From contig NC_087071.1 of NCBI RefSeq assembly GCF_963678635.1, forward strand, positions 31,238,141 to 31,302,140: a stretch of 64,000 nucleotides of DNA, given 5' to 3'. The notes beneath the pieces are model-generated. The model made no database searches, was not told where the DNA came from, and saw only the letters and a program-made list of their open reading frames with translations. The stretch comes from Symsagittifera roscoffensis. Its lineage: Eukaryota > Xenacoelomorpha > Acoela > Convolutidae. The position numbers were made by a program, and so were the translations under genes. Shown here one piece after another: positions 23,451-34,964 of this stretch. Position 1 is the first letter of the stretch. Each line of letters begins with the position of its first letter.

Positions 23451-24202
23451 AGTATTTAGGTTTAAAAAAAGTGATTTTCATTTAAGAGTGAGGGGTACCT
23501 TCAATTCAAATCTGTGGGTTTTACCAATCAGAATTGATTTTCCGAGTATGGTAGGTGGTCGTATCCAATCAGGTTTCAGCTTCCTTTTGGTGAAATTTTG
23601 ATATAAAGTCGTATCCCAACATAAAAAATTTCCATTCAAGTCGTTTCTGACAGTTTGTCGTTTCCAGTCACAAAAACTGCATACTCATCTTAGGTTGTCC
23701 TGTCCAATCGAAAAAATTCATTTTTTAGGGAATCAAATCTTTAAAAAGTATACACAAAAGCAACAGCAAAATTAAATGACCATAAGTTTTTTGCTGTAAA
23801 AATAGGAAATTTTGCTGATATAATTAACACAAGAAAGAAATTTAATAAAAAAGTACCCTTTCCACACTTTTCTTCATCAGTTTAAATGAATCTTTTGTAG
23901 AAATAGATCTTTTGTATAAATAATTAAAAATTTGTTGACTTTTGAGAAGATTGTCAATTTCTTTGATTCTGATGTAAGTTTGGGAGAATAGCTCGAAAAT
24001 TATGATATTTCAAAGAAAACATCAGAAAAATTTTTTCCAAACCAGATCAAGCTGAATTTCGAACTTCAAAAAGCTTTTAAAAAATGGAGGAATTTAAATT
24101 TGCGAAAAAAAAGTAAGTATCTTCATTATTGAATTGGTAGTTTAAATTTTAAATTTTGGATTTTTTCTAACGTCCCATTTAAAGATTTTCTATTTTTTAG
24201 AT
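23451..24202. other. no gene seen
   Basis: AT-rich spacer between arm B and the polymerase pseudogene. A short AUG-led stretch at 24084 followed by a donor-like GTAAGTAT at 24113, and an acceptor-like TATTTTTTAG ending at 24200, resemble a first intron. The phases do not join to the downstream frame. Confidence 0.4.
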
Positions 24203-26063
24203 AATGCCTGCCCTCAACCGAAAATTGAAGGTGAATTGTGGAGGAGAACTGTGGAAATATATGAGTTCGTCATCATCCAGCTCGACACTGGAAAAAATGT
24301 TCTCAAAGAATACTAACTCGTCCTGGCTGTAAGTATTTTACTTACACTCAGCGAGAAATGAACTATCATTGTGCTAAGAAGCATGCTCAGTCAAGTTCGA
24401 AAAAGTCGGCTGTTTGTTCTTCTTGTGAACAAGAGTTCCCAAGTTACTACTCTCCAACAACATCGGAGAAAGGAACATGGAGCTAAGCAACGAAAACCTA
24501 TTGATACGGTGGCTGATTTGAACAACATTGTGGAGGAAGAAGGGGAAGAAAGTGAAAAACTGAAGGAGGCTATGGTGGATAAGGAGATAAAAAATGGGAG
24601 ACATAAGGTGTTTAATTTCCATATGCGTAGGTTAGATACCAAAAAAATCAACGATAAACTTGAAGTCTTCAACGAGCTCGATTCTGCCGCTAAAATCAAC
24701 ATTGCTCTGTAGTCAAAACTACGAAATATTGAGACTGGAGAAAAACGATATTTCTACGCCCACGAAAACAATTTTTTTTAAAGACCCCACTTACTGTGTA
24801 CGAAAGCAGATTTCATAACTATCCAAAAATAGTCGAAAATTTTGATTTTGTGGAGTAATGTACCCAAGAACGTTAAAATACAAAGTGGCGATTCAAGTTG
24901 ATCACTATTGTTACAATTTTTGCTGCTTTGCTCAGAGAAATTTCCCAATGAGATGTCCGGACTCTGTCTTACCTGTACCTTCACTGAAAAACCATGAAAT
25001 TGCTCAAAGAAATATTTCTTTGAACGATTTCAATATCCAAGAAGGCGAATAGTTTAAGAACTAAAATTGGAAGATTTGATAAAACAGTCAAACTACTTAG
25101 ATTCAACATTCATATCAAATATAAAAATGATATAGATAGTTTCTTCAAGTTTTTTCAATGCCCGAACAGTGGCACCTTTTTTCCATAAATCATACCACCT
25201 CAAAAAAAATCTCCTTAAAGGCTAAAAAATAGAGGCATATTTACCCGGATAACGTGTATGTGTGATTACAATTACTTACGAGAGACTTGGAAGAAGACGG
25301 AATGACTGTGTTCTAAGACTTTTTACTGTAGTACAGTAACAAGGATATAGTTCCAACCCTGGAAGCAAAGCAAAAAATGATTCAATTTTATCAAAACAAG
25401 GTGATAGATAAGTTGAAACTTGGGTGTACTCTTCCAAGTATAGCAATTGTTTGTCTACCAAACTCTACAAATTACAGGTTGTATCCATTTTGCAAAAGTG
25501 AAAAAGATTTGTGTGAAAAAATTAGAGAAGACAAGACTGGTGAACCTTCCATTGTGTTCACTCAAAAAGAAGGATTTGATGCAACAGTCGGCAGAAAATC
25601 ATCAAATACACATAAATTCAGTCATTTGAATTGATGCAAGTCAGCTTTACTCTTTCTCAATGTGTCAAGATATGCCCACAGGATTGTACACGAGATGGGA
25701 GTTCGACACTGATATGTAGAAGTTTATTGCTAGACATAACCGATCTCGCAATTTTGAGAATCTAGTCTTGTCTTTTAACCAGGAAACATGACCAGAATGT
25801 AAAAATGAGAGTTTTTTCACATCTGGTAAACAGAAAAATAAATCGACTGTTTCAATGTTCATGATTACTGTGATCACTGTAAAACAGTGCTCGAAGATAT
25901 GGACTGCTACTAACCCTTGCTTTCCTGTCAAGAAGCTCCTCCCTCCTTAACAAAACAAGATTTTGAGCAAGGAAACAAGAAGAGACAGATAATTGATATG
26001 CAACGATGTGACATTCGACCAGAATGGACGAAAATGCGGATTCGGATTACTAGCAGCTAATCT
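24203..26063 (+). pseudogene. family-B DNA polymerase (DNA_pol_B_2-like), heavily decayed
   Basis: The + strand gives collinear pieces of one large protein in shifting frames. There is an N-terminal C2H2-like finger (CKYFTYTQREMNYHCAKKH, about 24331-24390, with its first Cys replaced by Arg). Next come QQHRRKEHGAKQRKPIDTVA and GRHKVFNFHMRRLDTKKIND (within 24371-24712), ETGEKRYFYAHEN (about 24730), and VTIFAALLREI (about 24915). After about 25350 the sequence jumps to KLKLGCTLPS (25377-25634), which implies a large internal deletion. The next piece, IDASQLYSFSMCQDMPTGLY (25630-25689), resembles polymerase B motif A (D..SLYP). A later stretch, DCFNVHDYCDHCKTVLEDMD, looks like a Cys-rich nuclease-type segment. 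The gene stops matching at about 26060. Such polymerases occur in Polinton-like and related elements. The family call is from memory. Confidence 0.6.
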
Positions 26064-28045
26064 TCCGAATTGGCGATTTTGAGGGATTAATAGTGTTATT
26101 CAGACGATTAGACAAATCGTGAAGGCTGAAGGATTCGGAAATTCTTAAATTTTAAAAATTCGAATTGTGACGTCACACTTCTGAGAAACGTCAAAAACGG
26201 CCATTTTGGAAGAAATCTGAAATAAAAACAGAACAACAATAGTTGCAACGGCGACAACAACGAAAATTGCGACAAAAAAAAAACGAGAGTTGAACGAATA
26301 ACAGAGTTAGCAGAGACCGCTCCAAATTGCAACGATTGTTTCGCTACAATCGTTGCAAGGCCGTGCACGGCAACTGTGTAGGGTAGAAAACAGGCTTCCG
26401 GAGAGGAGATAAGGGTGTTATTTCCCCGGATTCAGGAATCCGGAGGGATCTCAGGACTTGAACAAAAAACACTTTATATAAATTTTTAGCTTCCCGATTA
26501 AGTCCTGAATTGAATTCATTTTCTGACGATGAGAAGCTAGGAGTTGAGGGAAAGGGTTGATCCATCTTCGATGGATGTTCGCGCTTAAATTAATCTTAAA
26601 ATAATGACGTCATTATAGCGCGAAAGTGAAAAAACTAAAATTAGATTTTCTTAGACAAAAGGCCTTGAAAACTACTGGTTTGTCCGATTAAGGTCAGTTT
26701 GCCATCAAAAATGTTTATAGATTTTTGAGATTGTTGAAAACCGTATTGCTAAAATGTTTACCGAAAAATGTTTAACTCATTGTTTGCAGATGTTACTTTT
26801 TCCACATAATAACTGTTTAAATTGCCGATAATTTACAGATGTTGAACCAGGTTTTTTAGATCTTACAGGATACGAGAGTGCGGACATTAGATATTCCGGA
26901 CGATATTCGTGAACAATTTTTCAAAGACGACACAATTGGCCGAAAGTGTCCAATTAGCCGATAATTGTCGAAACACGACCCAATTGGCCGAAAGTGACCA
27001 ATTAGCCGAAATTTGTCCAAACACGACCCAATTGGCCGAAATTGTCCAATTAGCCGAAAGTTGCCCTAGAGTATCCCAATTGGCCGAAAGTGTCCAACTA
27101 ACCGATATTTGTCCTAACACGACCAAAGTGGCCGAAAGTGTCCAATTATCCGATATTTGTCCAAACACGACCCAATTGGCCGAAAGTGTCCAATTATCCG
27201 ATATTTGTCCAAACACGACCCAATTGGCCGAAATTGTGCAATTAGCCGAAAGTTGCCTTGAAGTATCCGAATTGGCCAAAATTGTCCAATTAGTCGAAAT
27301 TTGTCCAAACTTGACCCAATTGGCTGAAATTGTGCAATAGCCGAAAGTGGCGCGAAACTGTCGAATTGGCCAAAATTGTCCATTTAGCCAAAATTTGTCA
27401 GAAGGTGACCAATTGGCCGAAACGACCCAATTGACCGAAACGACCCGATTAGCCCAAGTGACCCGATTGGCCGAAACGACCCGATTAGCCGAAACGACCC
27501 AGTTAGTCAAAACGTCCCAGTTAGGAGAAGGGGAGGCCTTTTCAGGTATCCTGATTGTGGGTTGTGGACATCAATTTTTTCTCACCACCCGAAGTTTTTC
27601 GTGGATTTTGGATTCTACCGGTGAACGCCTCTACAAAACTTGTAAGACTTAAAAACCAAAACTTTATTTATTTGTGCTAACTTACTGATTTGATGCTTTA
27701 AGTTCTGATACGAGGTTTTTTGATGGCAAAATGGTAACCCCCAATTTTTCTCGATACCAAAACCATATCAGAAATCTTTCTGTGGGTTTAGGAAAAAACC
27801 GGCCTCATAAACCTTAATTACGTTATCCTAACACCGTGTTTGTAAGCTCAACACCGTATCCAAAAAAAGGCCAAAAAATTTGGAAAAAAATTTGAAAATT
27901 TTTAATTTTTTTTTTCTAAAAATTTTAAAGTTTTGCAAATCATTCAGCAAAGCGCCTATTTGCCCAAATTTCGAGTTTTTTGCCCAAATTTCGAGTTTTA
28001 TGCCCATATTTCGGACTTTTAGAAGAAAAAAAACTCAAAATTTTG
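25619..28045 (+). repeat. 2.4-kb tandem unit 1
   Basis: The unit starts at CAGTCATTTGAA inside the polymerase pseudogene and has these parts in order. (1) The polymerase motif A fragment, about 440 bp. (2) A segment with two TGACGTCA palindromes (26168-26175, 26605-26612) and an 11-bp hairpin (26329-26339 with 26346-26356). (3) The 48-bp minisatellite (about 26925-27520). (4) A tail with three copies of TGCCCAAATTTCGAGTTTT or a variant, ending ACTCAAAATTTTG. Units 2 and 3 follow directly. Length 2,427 bp. Confidence 0.9.
26925..27520. repeat. 48-bp minisatellite, array 1
   Basis: The unit is built on CAATTGGCCGAAAGTGTC and CAATTATCCGATATTTGTCC, period 48 bp (clear at 27173 and 27221). Because 48 is divisible by three, both strands stay open. 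The + frame (26909-27340) repeats TTQLAESVQL-type peptides. The - frame (27510-26887) repeats ANWVVFGQISDNWTLS-type peptides. Towards the right the units shorten to ACCCGATTAGCC types. Not a CRISPR: there are no unique spacers. Confidence 0.9.
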
Positions 28046-30421
28046 CAGTCATTTGAAATGATGCAAGTCAGCTTTACTCTTTCTCAATGTGTCAAGATAT
28101 GCCCACAGGATTGTACACGAGATGGGAGTTCGACACTGATATGTAGAAGTTTATTGCTAGACATAACCGATCTCGCAATTTTGAGAATCTAGTCTTGTCT
28201 TTTAACCAGGAAACATGACCAGAATGTAAAAATGAGAGTTTTTTCACATCTGGTAAACAGAAAAATAAATCGACTGTTTCAATGTTCATGATTACTGTGA
28301 TCACTGTAAAACAGTGCTCGAAGATATGGACTGCTACTAACCCTTGCTTTCCTGTCAAGAAGCTCCTCCCTCCTTAACAAAACAAGATTTTGAGCAAGGA
28401 AACAAGAAGAGACAGATAATTGATATGCAACGATGTGACATTCGACCAGAATGGACGAAAATGCGGATTCGGATTACTAGCAGCTAATCTTCCGAATTGG
28501 CGATTTTGAGGGATTAATAGTGTTATTCAGACGATTAGACAAATCGTGAAGGCTGAAGGATTCGGAAATTCTTAAATTTTAAAAAATCGAATTGTGACGT
28601 CACACTTCTGAGAAACGTCAAAAACGGCCATTTTGGAAGAAATCTGAAATAAAAACAGAACAACAATAGTTGCAACGGCGACAACAACGAGAATTGCGAT
28701 TAAAAAAAACGAGAGTTGAACGAATAACAGAGTTAGCAGAGACCGCTCCGAATTGCAACGATTGTTTCGCTACAATCGTTGCAAGGCCGTGCACGGCAAC
28801 GGTGTAGGGTAGAAAACAGGCTTCCGGAGAGGAGATAAGGGTGTTATTTCCCCGGATTCAGGAATCCGGAGGGATCTCAGGACTTGAACAAAAAACACTT
28901 TATATAAATTTTTAGCTTCCCGATTAAGTCCTGAATTGAATTCATTTTCTGACGATGAGAAGCTAGGAGTTGAGGGAAAGGGTTGATCCATCTTCGATGG
29001 ATGTTCGCGCTTAAATTAATCTTAAAATAATGACGTCATTATAGCGCGAAAGTGAAAAAACTAAAATTAGATTTTCTTAGACAAAAGGCCTTGAAAACTA
29101 CTGGTTTGTCCGATTAAGGTCAGTTTGCCATCAAAAATGTTTATAGATTTTTGAGATTGTTGAAAACCGTATTGCTAAAATGTTTACCGAAAAATGTTTA
29201 ACTCATTGTTTGCAGATGTTACTTTTTCCACATATTAACTGTTTAAATTGCCGATAATTTACAGATGTTGAACCAGGTTTTTTAGATCTTACAGGATACG
29301 AGAGTGCGGAAATTAGATATTCCGGACGATATTCGTGAACAATTTTTCAAAGACGACACAATTGGCCGAAAGTGTCCAATTATCCGATATTTGTCCAAAC
29401 ACGACCCAATTGGCCGAAATTGTCCAATTAGCCGAAAGTTGCCCTAGAGTATCCCAATTGGCCGAAAGTGTCCAACTAACCGATATTTGTCCTAACACGA
29501 CCAAAGTGGCCGAAAGTGTCCAATTATCCGATATTTGTCCAAACACGACCCAATTGGCCGAAAGTGTCCAATTATCCGATATTTGTCCAAACACGACCCA
29601 ATTGGCCGAAATTGTGCAATTAGCCGAAAGTTGCCTTGAAGTATCCGAATTGGCCAAAATTGTCCAATTAGTCGAAATTTGTCCAAACTTGACCCAATTG
29701 GCTGAAATTGTGCAATAGCCGAAAGTGGCGCGAAACTGTCGAATTGGCCAAAATTGTCCATTTAGCCAAAATTTGTCAGAAGGTGACCAATTGGCCGAAA
29801 CGACCCAATTGACCGAAACGACCCGATTAGCCCAAGTGACCCGATTGGCCGAAACGACCCGATTAGCCGAAACGACCCAGTTAGTCAAAACGTCCCAGTT
29901 AGGAGAAGGGGAGGCCTTTTCAGGTATCCTGATTGTGGGTTGTGGACATCAATTTTTTCTCACCAACCGAAGTTTTCCGTGGATTTTGGATTCTACCGGT
30001 GAACGCCTCTACAAAACTTGTAAGACTTAAAAACCAAAACTTTATTTATTTGTGCTAATTTACTGATTTGATGCTTTAAATTCTGATACGAGGTTTTTTG
30101 ATGGCAAAATGGTAACCCCCAATTTTTCTCGATACCAAAACCATATCAGAAATCTTTCTGTGGGTTTAGGAAAAAACCGGCCTCATAAACCTTAATTACG
30201 TTATCCTAACACCGTGTTTGTAAGCTCAACACCGTATCCAAAAAAAGGCCAAAAAATTTGGAAAAAAATTTGAAAATTTTTAATTTTTTTTTCTAAAAAT
30301 TTTAAAGTTTTGCAAATCATTCAGCAAAGCGCCTATTTGCCCAAACTTCGAGTTTTTTGCCCAAATTTCGAGTTTTATGCCCATATTTCGGACTTTTAGA
30401 AGAAAAAAACTCAAAATTTTG
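28046..30421 (+). repeat. 2.4-kb tandem unit 2
   Basis: Same organisation as unit 1, 2,376 bp, a few percent diverged. Its minisatellite (about 29349-29900) has lost one 48-bp repeat relative to unit 1. The last about 440 bp (from 29982) are also the left edge of the 8.3-kb duplication. Confidence 0.9.
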
Positions 30422-32978
30422 CAGTCATTTGAATTGATGCAAGTCAGCTTTACTCTTTCTCAATGTGTCAAGATATGCCCACAGGATTGTACACGAGATG
30501 GGAGTTCGACACTGATATGTAGAAGTTTATTGCTAGACATAACCGATCTCGCAATTTTGAGAATCTAGTCTTGTCTTTTAACCAGGAAACATGACCAGAA
30601 TGTAAAAATGAGAGTTTTTTCACATCTGGTAAACAGAAAAATAAATCGACTGTTTCAATGTTCATGATTACTGTGATCACTGTAAAACAGTGCTCGAAGA
30701 TATGGACTGCTACTAACACTTGCTTTCCTTTCAAGAAGCTCCTCCCTCCTTAACAAAACAAGATTTTGAGCAAGGAAACAAGAAGAGACAGATAATTGAT
30801 ATGGAACGATGTGACATTCGACCAGAATGGACGAAAATGCGGATTCGGATTACTAGCAGCTAATCTTCCGAATTGGCGATTATGAGGGATTAATAGTGTT
30901 ATTCAGACGATTAGACAAATTGTGAAGGCTGAAGGATTCGGAAATTCTTACATTTTAAAAATTCGAATTGTGACGTCACACTTCTGAGAAACGTCAAAAA
31001 CGGCCATTTTGGAAGAAATCTGAAATAAAAACAGAACAGCAATAGTTGCAACGGCGACAACAACGAGAATTGCGATAAAAAAAACGAGAGTTGAACGAAT
31101 AACAGAGTTAGCAGAGACCGCTCCGAATTGCAACGATTGTTTCGCTACAATCGTTGCAAGGCCGTGCACGGCAACGGTGTAGGGTAGAAAACAGGCTTCC
31201 GGAGAGGAGATAAGGGTGTTATTTCCCCGGATTCAGGAATCCGGAGGGATCTCAGGACTTGAACATAAAACACTTTATATAAGTTTTTAGCTTCCCGATT
31301 AAGTCCTGAATTGAATTCATTTTCTGACGATGAGAAGCTAGGAGTTGAGGGAAAGGGTTGATCCATCTTCGATGGATGTTCGCGCTTAAATTAATCTTGA
31401 AATAATGACGTCATTATAGCGCGAAAGTGAAAAAGCTAAAATTAGATTTTCTTAGACAAAAGGCCTTGAAAACTACTGGTTTGTCCGATTAAGGTCAGTT
31501 TGCCATCAAAAATGTTTATAGATTTTTGAGATTGTTGAAAACCGTATTGCTAAAATGTTTACCGAAAAATGTTTAACTCATTGTTTGCAGATGTTACTTT
31601 TTCCACATATTAACTGTTTAAATTGCCGATAATTTACAGATGTTGAACCAGGTTTTTTAGATCTTACAGGATACGAGAGTGCGGACATTAGATATTCCAG
31701 ACGATATTCGTGAACAATTTTTCAAAGACGACACAATTGGCCGAAAGTGTCCAATTAGCCGATATTTGTCGAAACACAACCCAATTGGCCGAAAGGACCA
31801 ATCAGCCGAAATTTTTCCAAAGACGACCCAATTGGCCGAAAATGTCCAATTAGCCGATAATTGTCGAAACACGACCCAATTGGCCGAAAGTGACCAATTA
31901 GCCGAAATTTGTCCAAACACGACCCAATTGGCCGAAATTGTCCAATTAGCCGAAAGTTGCCCTAGAGTATCCCAATTGGCCGAAAGTGTCCAACTAACCG
32001 ATATTTGTCCTAACACGACCAAAGTGGCCGAAAGTGTCCAATTATCCGATATTTGTCCAAACACGACCCAATTGGCCGAAAGTGTCCAATTATCCGATAT
32101 TTGTCCAAACACGACCCAATTGGCCGAAATTGTGCAATTAGCCGAAAGTTGCCTTGAAGTATCCGAATTGGCCGAAATTGTCCAATTAGTCGAAATTTGT
32201 CCAAACTTGACCCAATTGGCTGAAATTGTGCAATAGCCGAAAGTGGCCCGAAACTGTCGAATTGGCCAAAATTGTCCATTTAGCCAAAATTTGTCAGAAG
32301 GTGACCAATTGGCCGAAACGACCCAATTGACCGAAACGACCCGATTAGCCCAAACGACCCGATTGGCCGAAACGACCTGATTAGCCCAAGTGACCCGATT
32401 GGCCGAAACGACCCGATTAGCCGAAACGACCCAGTTAGTCAAAACGTCCCAGTTAGGAGAAGGGGAGGCCTTTTCAGGTATCCTGATTGTGGATTGTGGA
32501 CATCAATTTTTTCTCACCACCCGAAGTTTTCCGTGGATTTTGGATTCTACCGGTGAACGCCTCTACAAAACTTGTAAGACTTAAAAACCAAAACTTTATT
32601 CATTTGTGCTAACTTACTGATTTGATGCTTTAAATTCTGATACGAGGTTTTTTGATGGCAAAATGGTAACCCCCAATTTTTCTCGATACCAAAACCATAT
32701 CAGAAATCTTTCTGTGGGTTTAGGAAAAAACCGGCCTCATAAACCTTAATTACGTTATCCTAACACCGTGTTTGTAAGCTCAACACCGTATCCAAAAAAA
32801 GGCCAAAAAATTTGGAAAAAAATTTGAAAATTTTTAATTTTTTTTTCTAAAAATTTAATAGGTTTTGCAAATCATTCAGCAAAACGCCTGTTTGCCCAAA
32901 TTTCGAGTTTTTTGCCCAAATTTCGAGTTTTTTGCCCATATTTCGGACTTTTAGAAGAAAAAAACTCAAAATTTTGCA
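30422..32978 (+). repeat. 2.6-kb tandem unit 3
   Basis: Same organisation. The minisatellite is longer (about 31725-32455), so the overlapping frames reach 185 codons on + (31679-32236) and 261 codons on - (32442-31657). The match to the other units stops at TTTTGCA (32978), where unrelated sequence leading to the retrotransposon begins. Confidence 0.9.
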
Positions 32979-33410
32979 AACGCATCACGTTACTGTTGGA
33001 ACTTGAACCGTTGGGTGAAAACGTGCAAAAAATTTTCGAAAAAAAAAATTCGGAAAGAAAAATTATTTGGAAAATTTTCGAAAAAAAAATCCGAAATTTT
33101 GAAACAAATTTCTGGAAAAACGTCGTGTTTATTCTTGAAACGTGGTGCAGCTAACTAAACTAGTTCATTTGGATAAAAGTAGCCATGGTCGAGACCCGTA
33201 GCGTATTATCAAGCAACTCGTCTTACCTTTCGCTACAATCTTGTTAGCTCAGGGTGTTGCGGGAGGTCAGATCGCGGTTTGCTTGATTCCCTTCCTCTAA
33301 AGTTGATTTATTTCACTAAATGTTCATACTAGCTGCTAGCTCGCTGCACCACGCTTTTTTTAAAATACTTTCCCCCGCTTCGCAAAAGCGTGTATCTCAA
33401 TCGTGCTTAG
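32979..33410. other. spacer between tandem unit and retrotransposon
   Basis: Contains A-rich ATTTTCGAAAAAAAAA repeats (33038-33090). It also holds a 213-bp segment bounded by a perfect 11-bp inverted repeat, CGTGGTGCAGC (33141-33151) and GCTGCACCACG (33343-33353). No coding region is seen up to the frame at 33411. The duplicate is at 41325-41756. Confidence 0.6.
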
Positions 33411-33908
33411 CCATTCCCGGTAAATAACGCAGTAAACGTCCGTAAAATTTGTCAGTATCAACTTGATCACTATCTCTTAAACCGAACCGACATTGTAATT
33501 TGGTACGACGCCGTTAAAAAAACTATTAGTCGACACCGTAGTAATAACTTTAACGCACTAACTCCTAAACAGCTTAAGAAGATTCTTTTAAACTATAAAC
33601 GTAATATTTATGCAATCGTTTACTGTAAACGTGTAGGCACGGAAGATACTTATAGTAAATTGAAAGAGTCATGTAAATTAGTTATTAAAATAAAATCAGA
33701 CTGGATATCTAGAAGGAAGCAGAACCTTACTGAGTTAGGGCAAAAGAACTTAGAACTACGCCAGGATCCCTCTCTAGAACTGAAAACGTTTACGATCCTT
33801 AGGCGTTATAGCAAGAATTTGAGGTAAAGTACTCCTAAGCCAGGAAAACGCAAGCGGCAAGCTAATCGAAACAGAAGAAATGCTGAGCAGCAACTAGCAG
33901 CTAAATAA
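33411..33908 (+). CDS. antisense open frame with internal stop, unknown basic protein
   Basis: On the + strand, opposite to the retrotransposon, a frame without AUG is open from 33411 to a TAA at 33825-33827 (138 codons). It then stays in frame for 26 more codons to a TAA at 33906-33908. It contains NRTDIVIWYDAVKKTISRHR, TPKQLKKILLNYKRNIYAIV and, after the internal stop, a very basic tail (PGKRKRQANRNRRNAEQQLA). The TAA context (AG|GTAAAGT) could also be a splice donor. Composition looks protein-like and unlike the AT-rich flanks. Possibly a captured or foreign gene, or the remnant of another element. No family recognised. Confidence 0.4.
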
Positions 33909-33986
33909 AGTGCTTCTCTAAGGAGTGATATTGCTTAATGTGTCATAATACAATTTATTGATACTAAAGTTAAGGTCTTAAATTAA

Positions 33987-34961
33987 TTATTTCCTTTTTT
34001 CTCTCAAACTGAGCAGTTGAGCGGTTGAGTAGAAGTGAACAAGTTTAAAAGTAATCAAAATGACAGAACGAATTGAGTTAAAATATCGACGATTGATGAA
34101 TGGTGTAGGCTCAGGCTCCTCCTCATCCAGTTCCAGCCCGCTCGTTTCTCTCACTTTTCTGAGTTTCTTTATCTTCAAATTTTTGGTGTGGGTAAGTCCT
34201 ACTCCCACTCCCCGGTCAAAAAAGTTCGTCGACGTCCCCGTCGATGATGTTGGGTCTAAATTATCTGGAGGTATTTCGAGCGGTCTGTCGGTTGCCGTCC
34301 AACCGAAGAGCGGATCTTTCGTTTTCACGTGTTTTTCCGCCGACATGTCGACTTGCTGGATGCTTTGCTCCTCATCACTCTTATTCTTCACGTCGCACAT
34401 CCACTCTAGTATCCTCAAATTTGTGTTATCCCTCCTTTCTATCTCGCTCTGTTCCAGATCTGTCTCTTGTTCTGGTGTCGAGTAGTCTTCCTGTGGGTAG
34501 TTTTCACTGTCGTTGATGATCTGCCATTCAACGTCGGCTGCCAATTCGCCCACACTCAGTAGCTCTTCGCCTAATTTATCAGGCTGTATCTTATCAATTA
34601 AGAAATCATCTCCGTACCTATTGTACCTCATGCCTGTCCGTTTGCTATTGCCACTCCTGGTTCCCGCTGGTATCGGCAAGTCTGGTTCTGTCCACTTCGG
34701 CACCTCTTCCTGCTCCGGATCGTTCCAGTCTTCTTCCACAAAGGATTCCGCCTCTGAGTCCGCTTGTATTTTTTCATTATCGTCCAAACTCAAGTCTTCG
34801 TTGCCATCATGTTTCTCTCTGGTGCCCTTTTCGTTCACCTCGCATGCCGGCTCCACCAATAGGTACTCGAGTCCCTCCATATTCTGCGGTACGCACCAGT
34901 CTTCTGGGGATGGGACATGAGGTTTCAGGTTTTCATAACACGCTACTCGCCCCGTACTCAA
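33987..34961 (-). pseudogene. C-terminal tail of integrase/Pol, copy 1
   Basis: 324 codons, in frame with the preceding integrase piece across a TAG at 34967-34965, so one premature stop separates them. The start (STGRVACYENLKPHVPS) completes the integrase C-terminal domain. The rest is an acidic, probably disordered extension with RYNRYGDDFLIDKIQPDKLG. Same as 42333-43307. Confidence 0.7.
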
Positions 34962-34964
34962 GCG

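Noticed and set aside
25665-25931. 88-codon - strand frame conserved in all tandem units
   Set aside because: It is the complement of the polymerase fragment, whose + strand reading matches a known family. Its conservation only reflects the tandem duplication.
26925-27520. Regular short repeats resembling a CRISPR array
   Set aside because: The repeats are contiguous with graded variants and no unique spacers, no cas genes are present and the DNA is eukaryotic. It is a minisatellite.
34060-34920. Ser- and Leu-rich frames on the + strand across the Pol tail
   Set aside because: They are the opposite strand of the acidic Pol tail (34961-33987), whose family context is clear.
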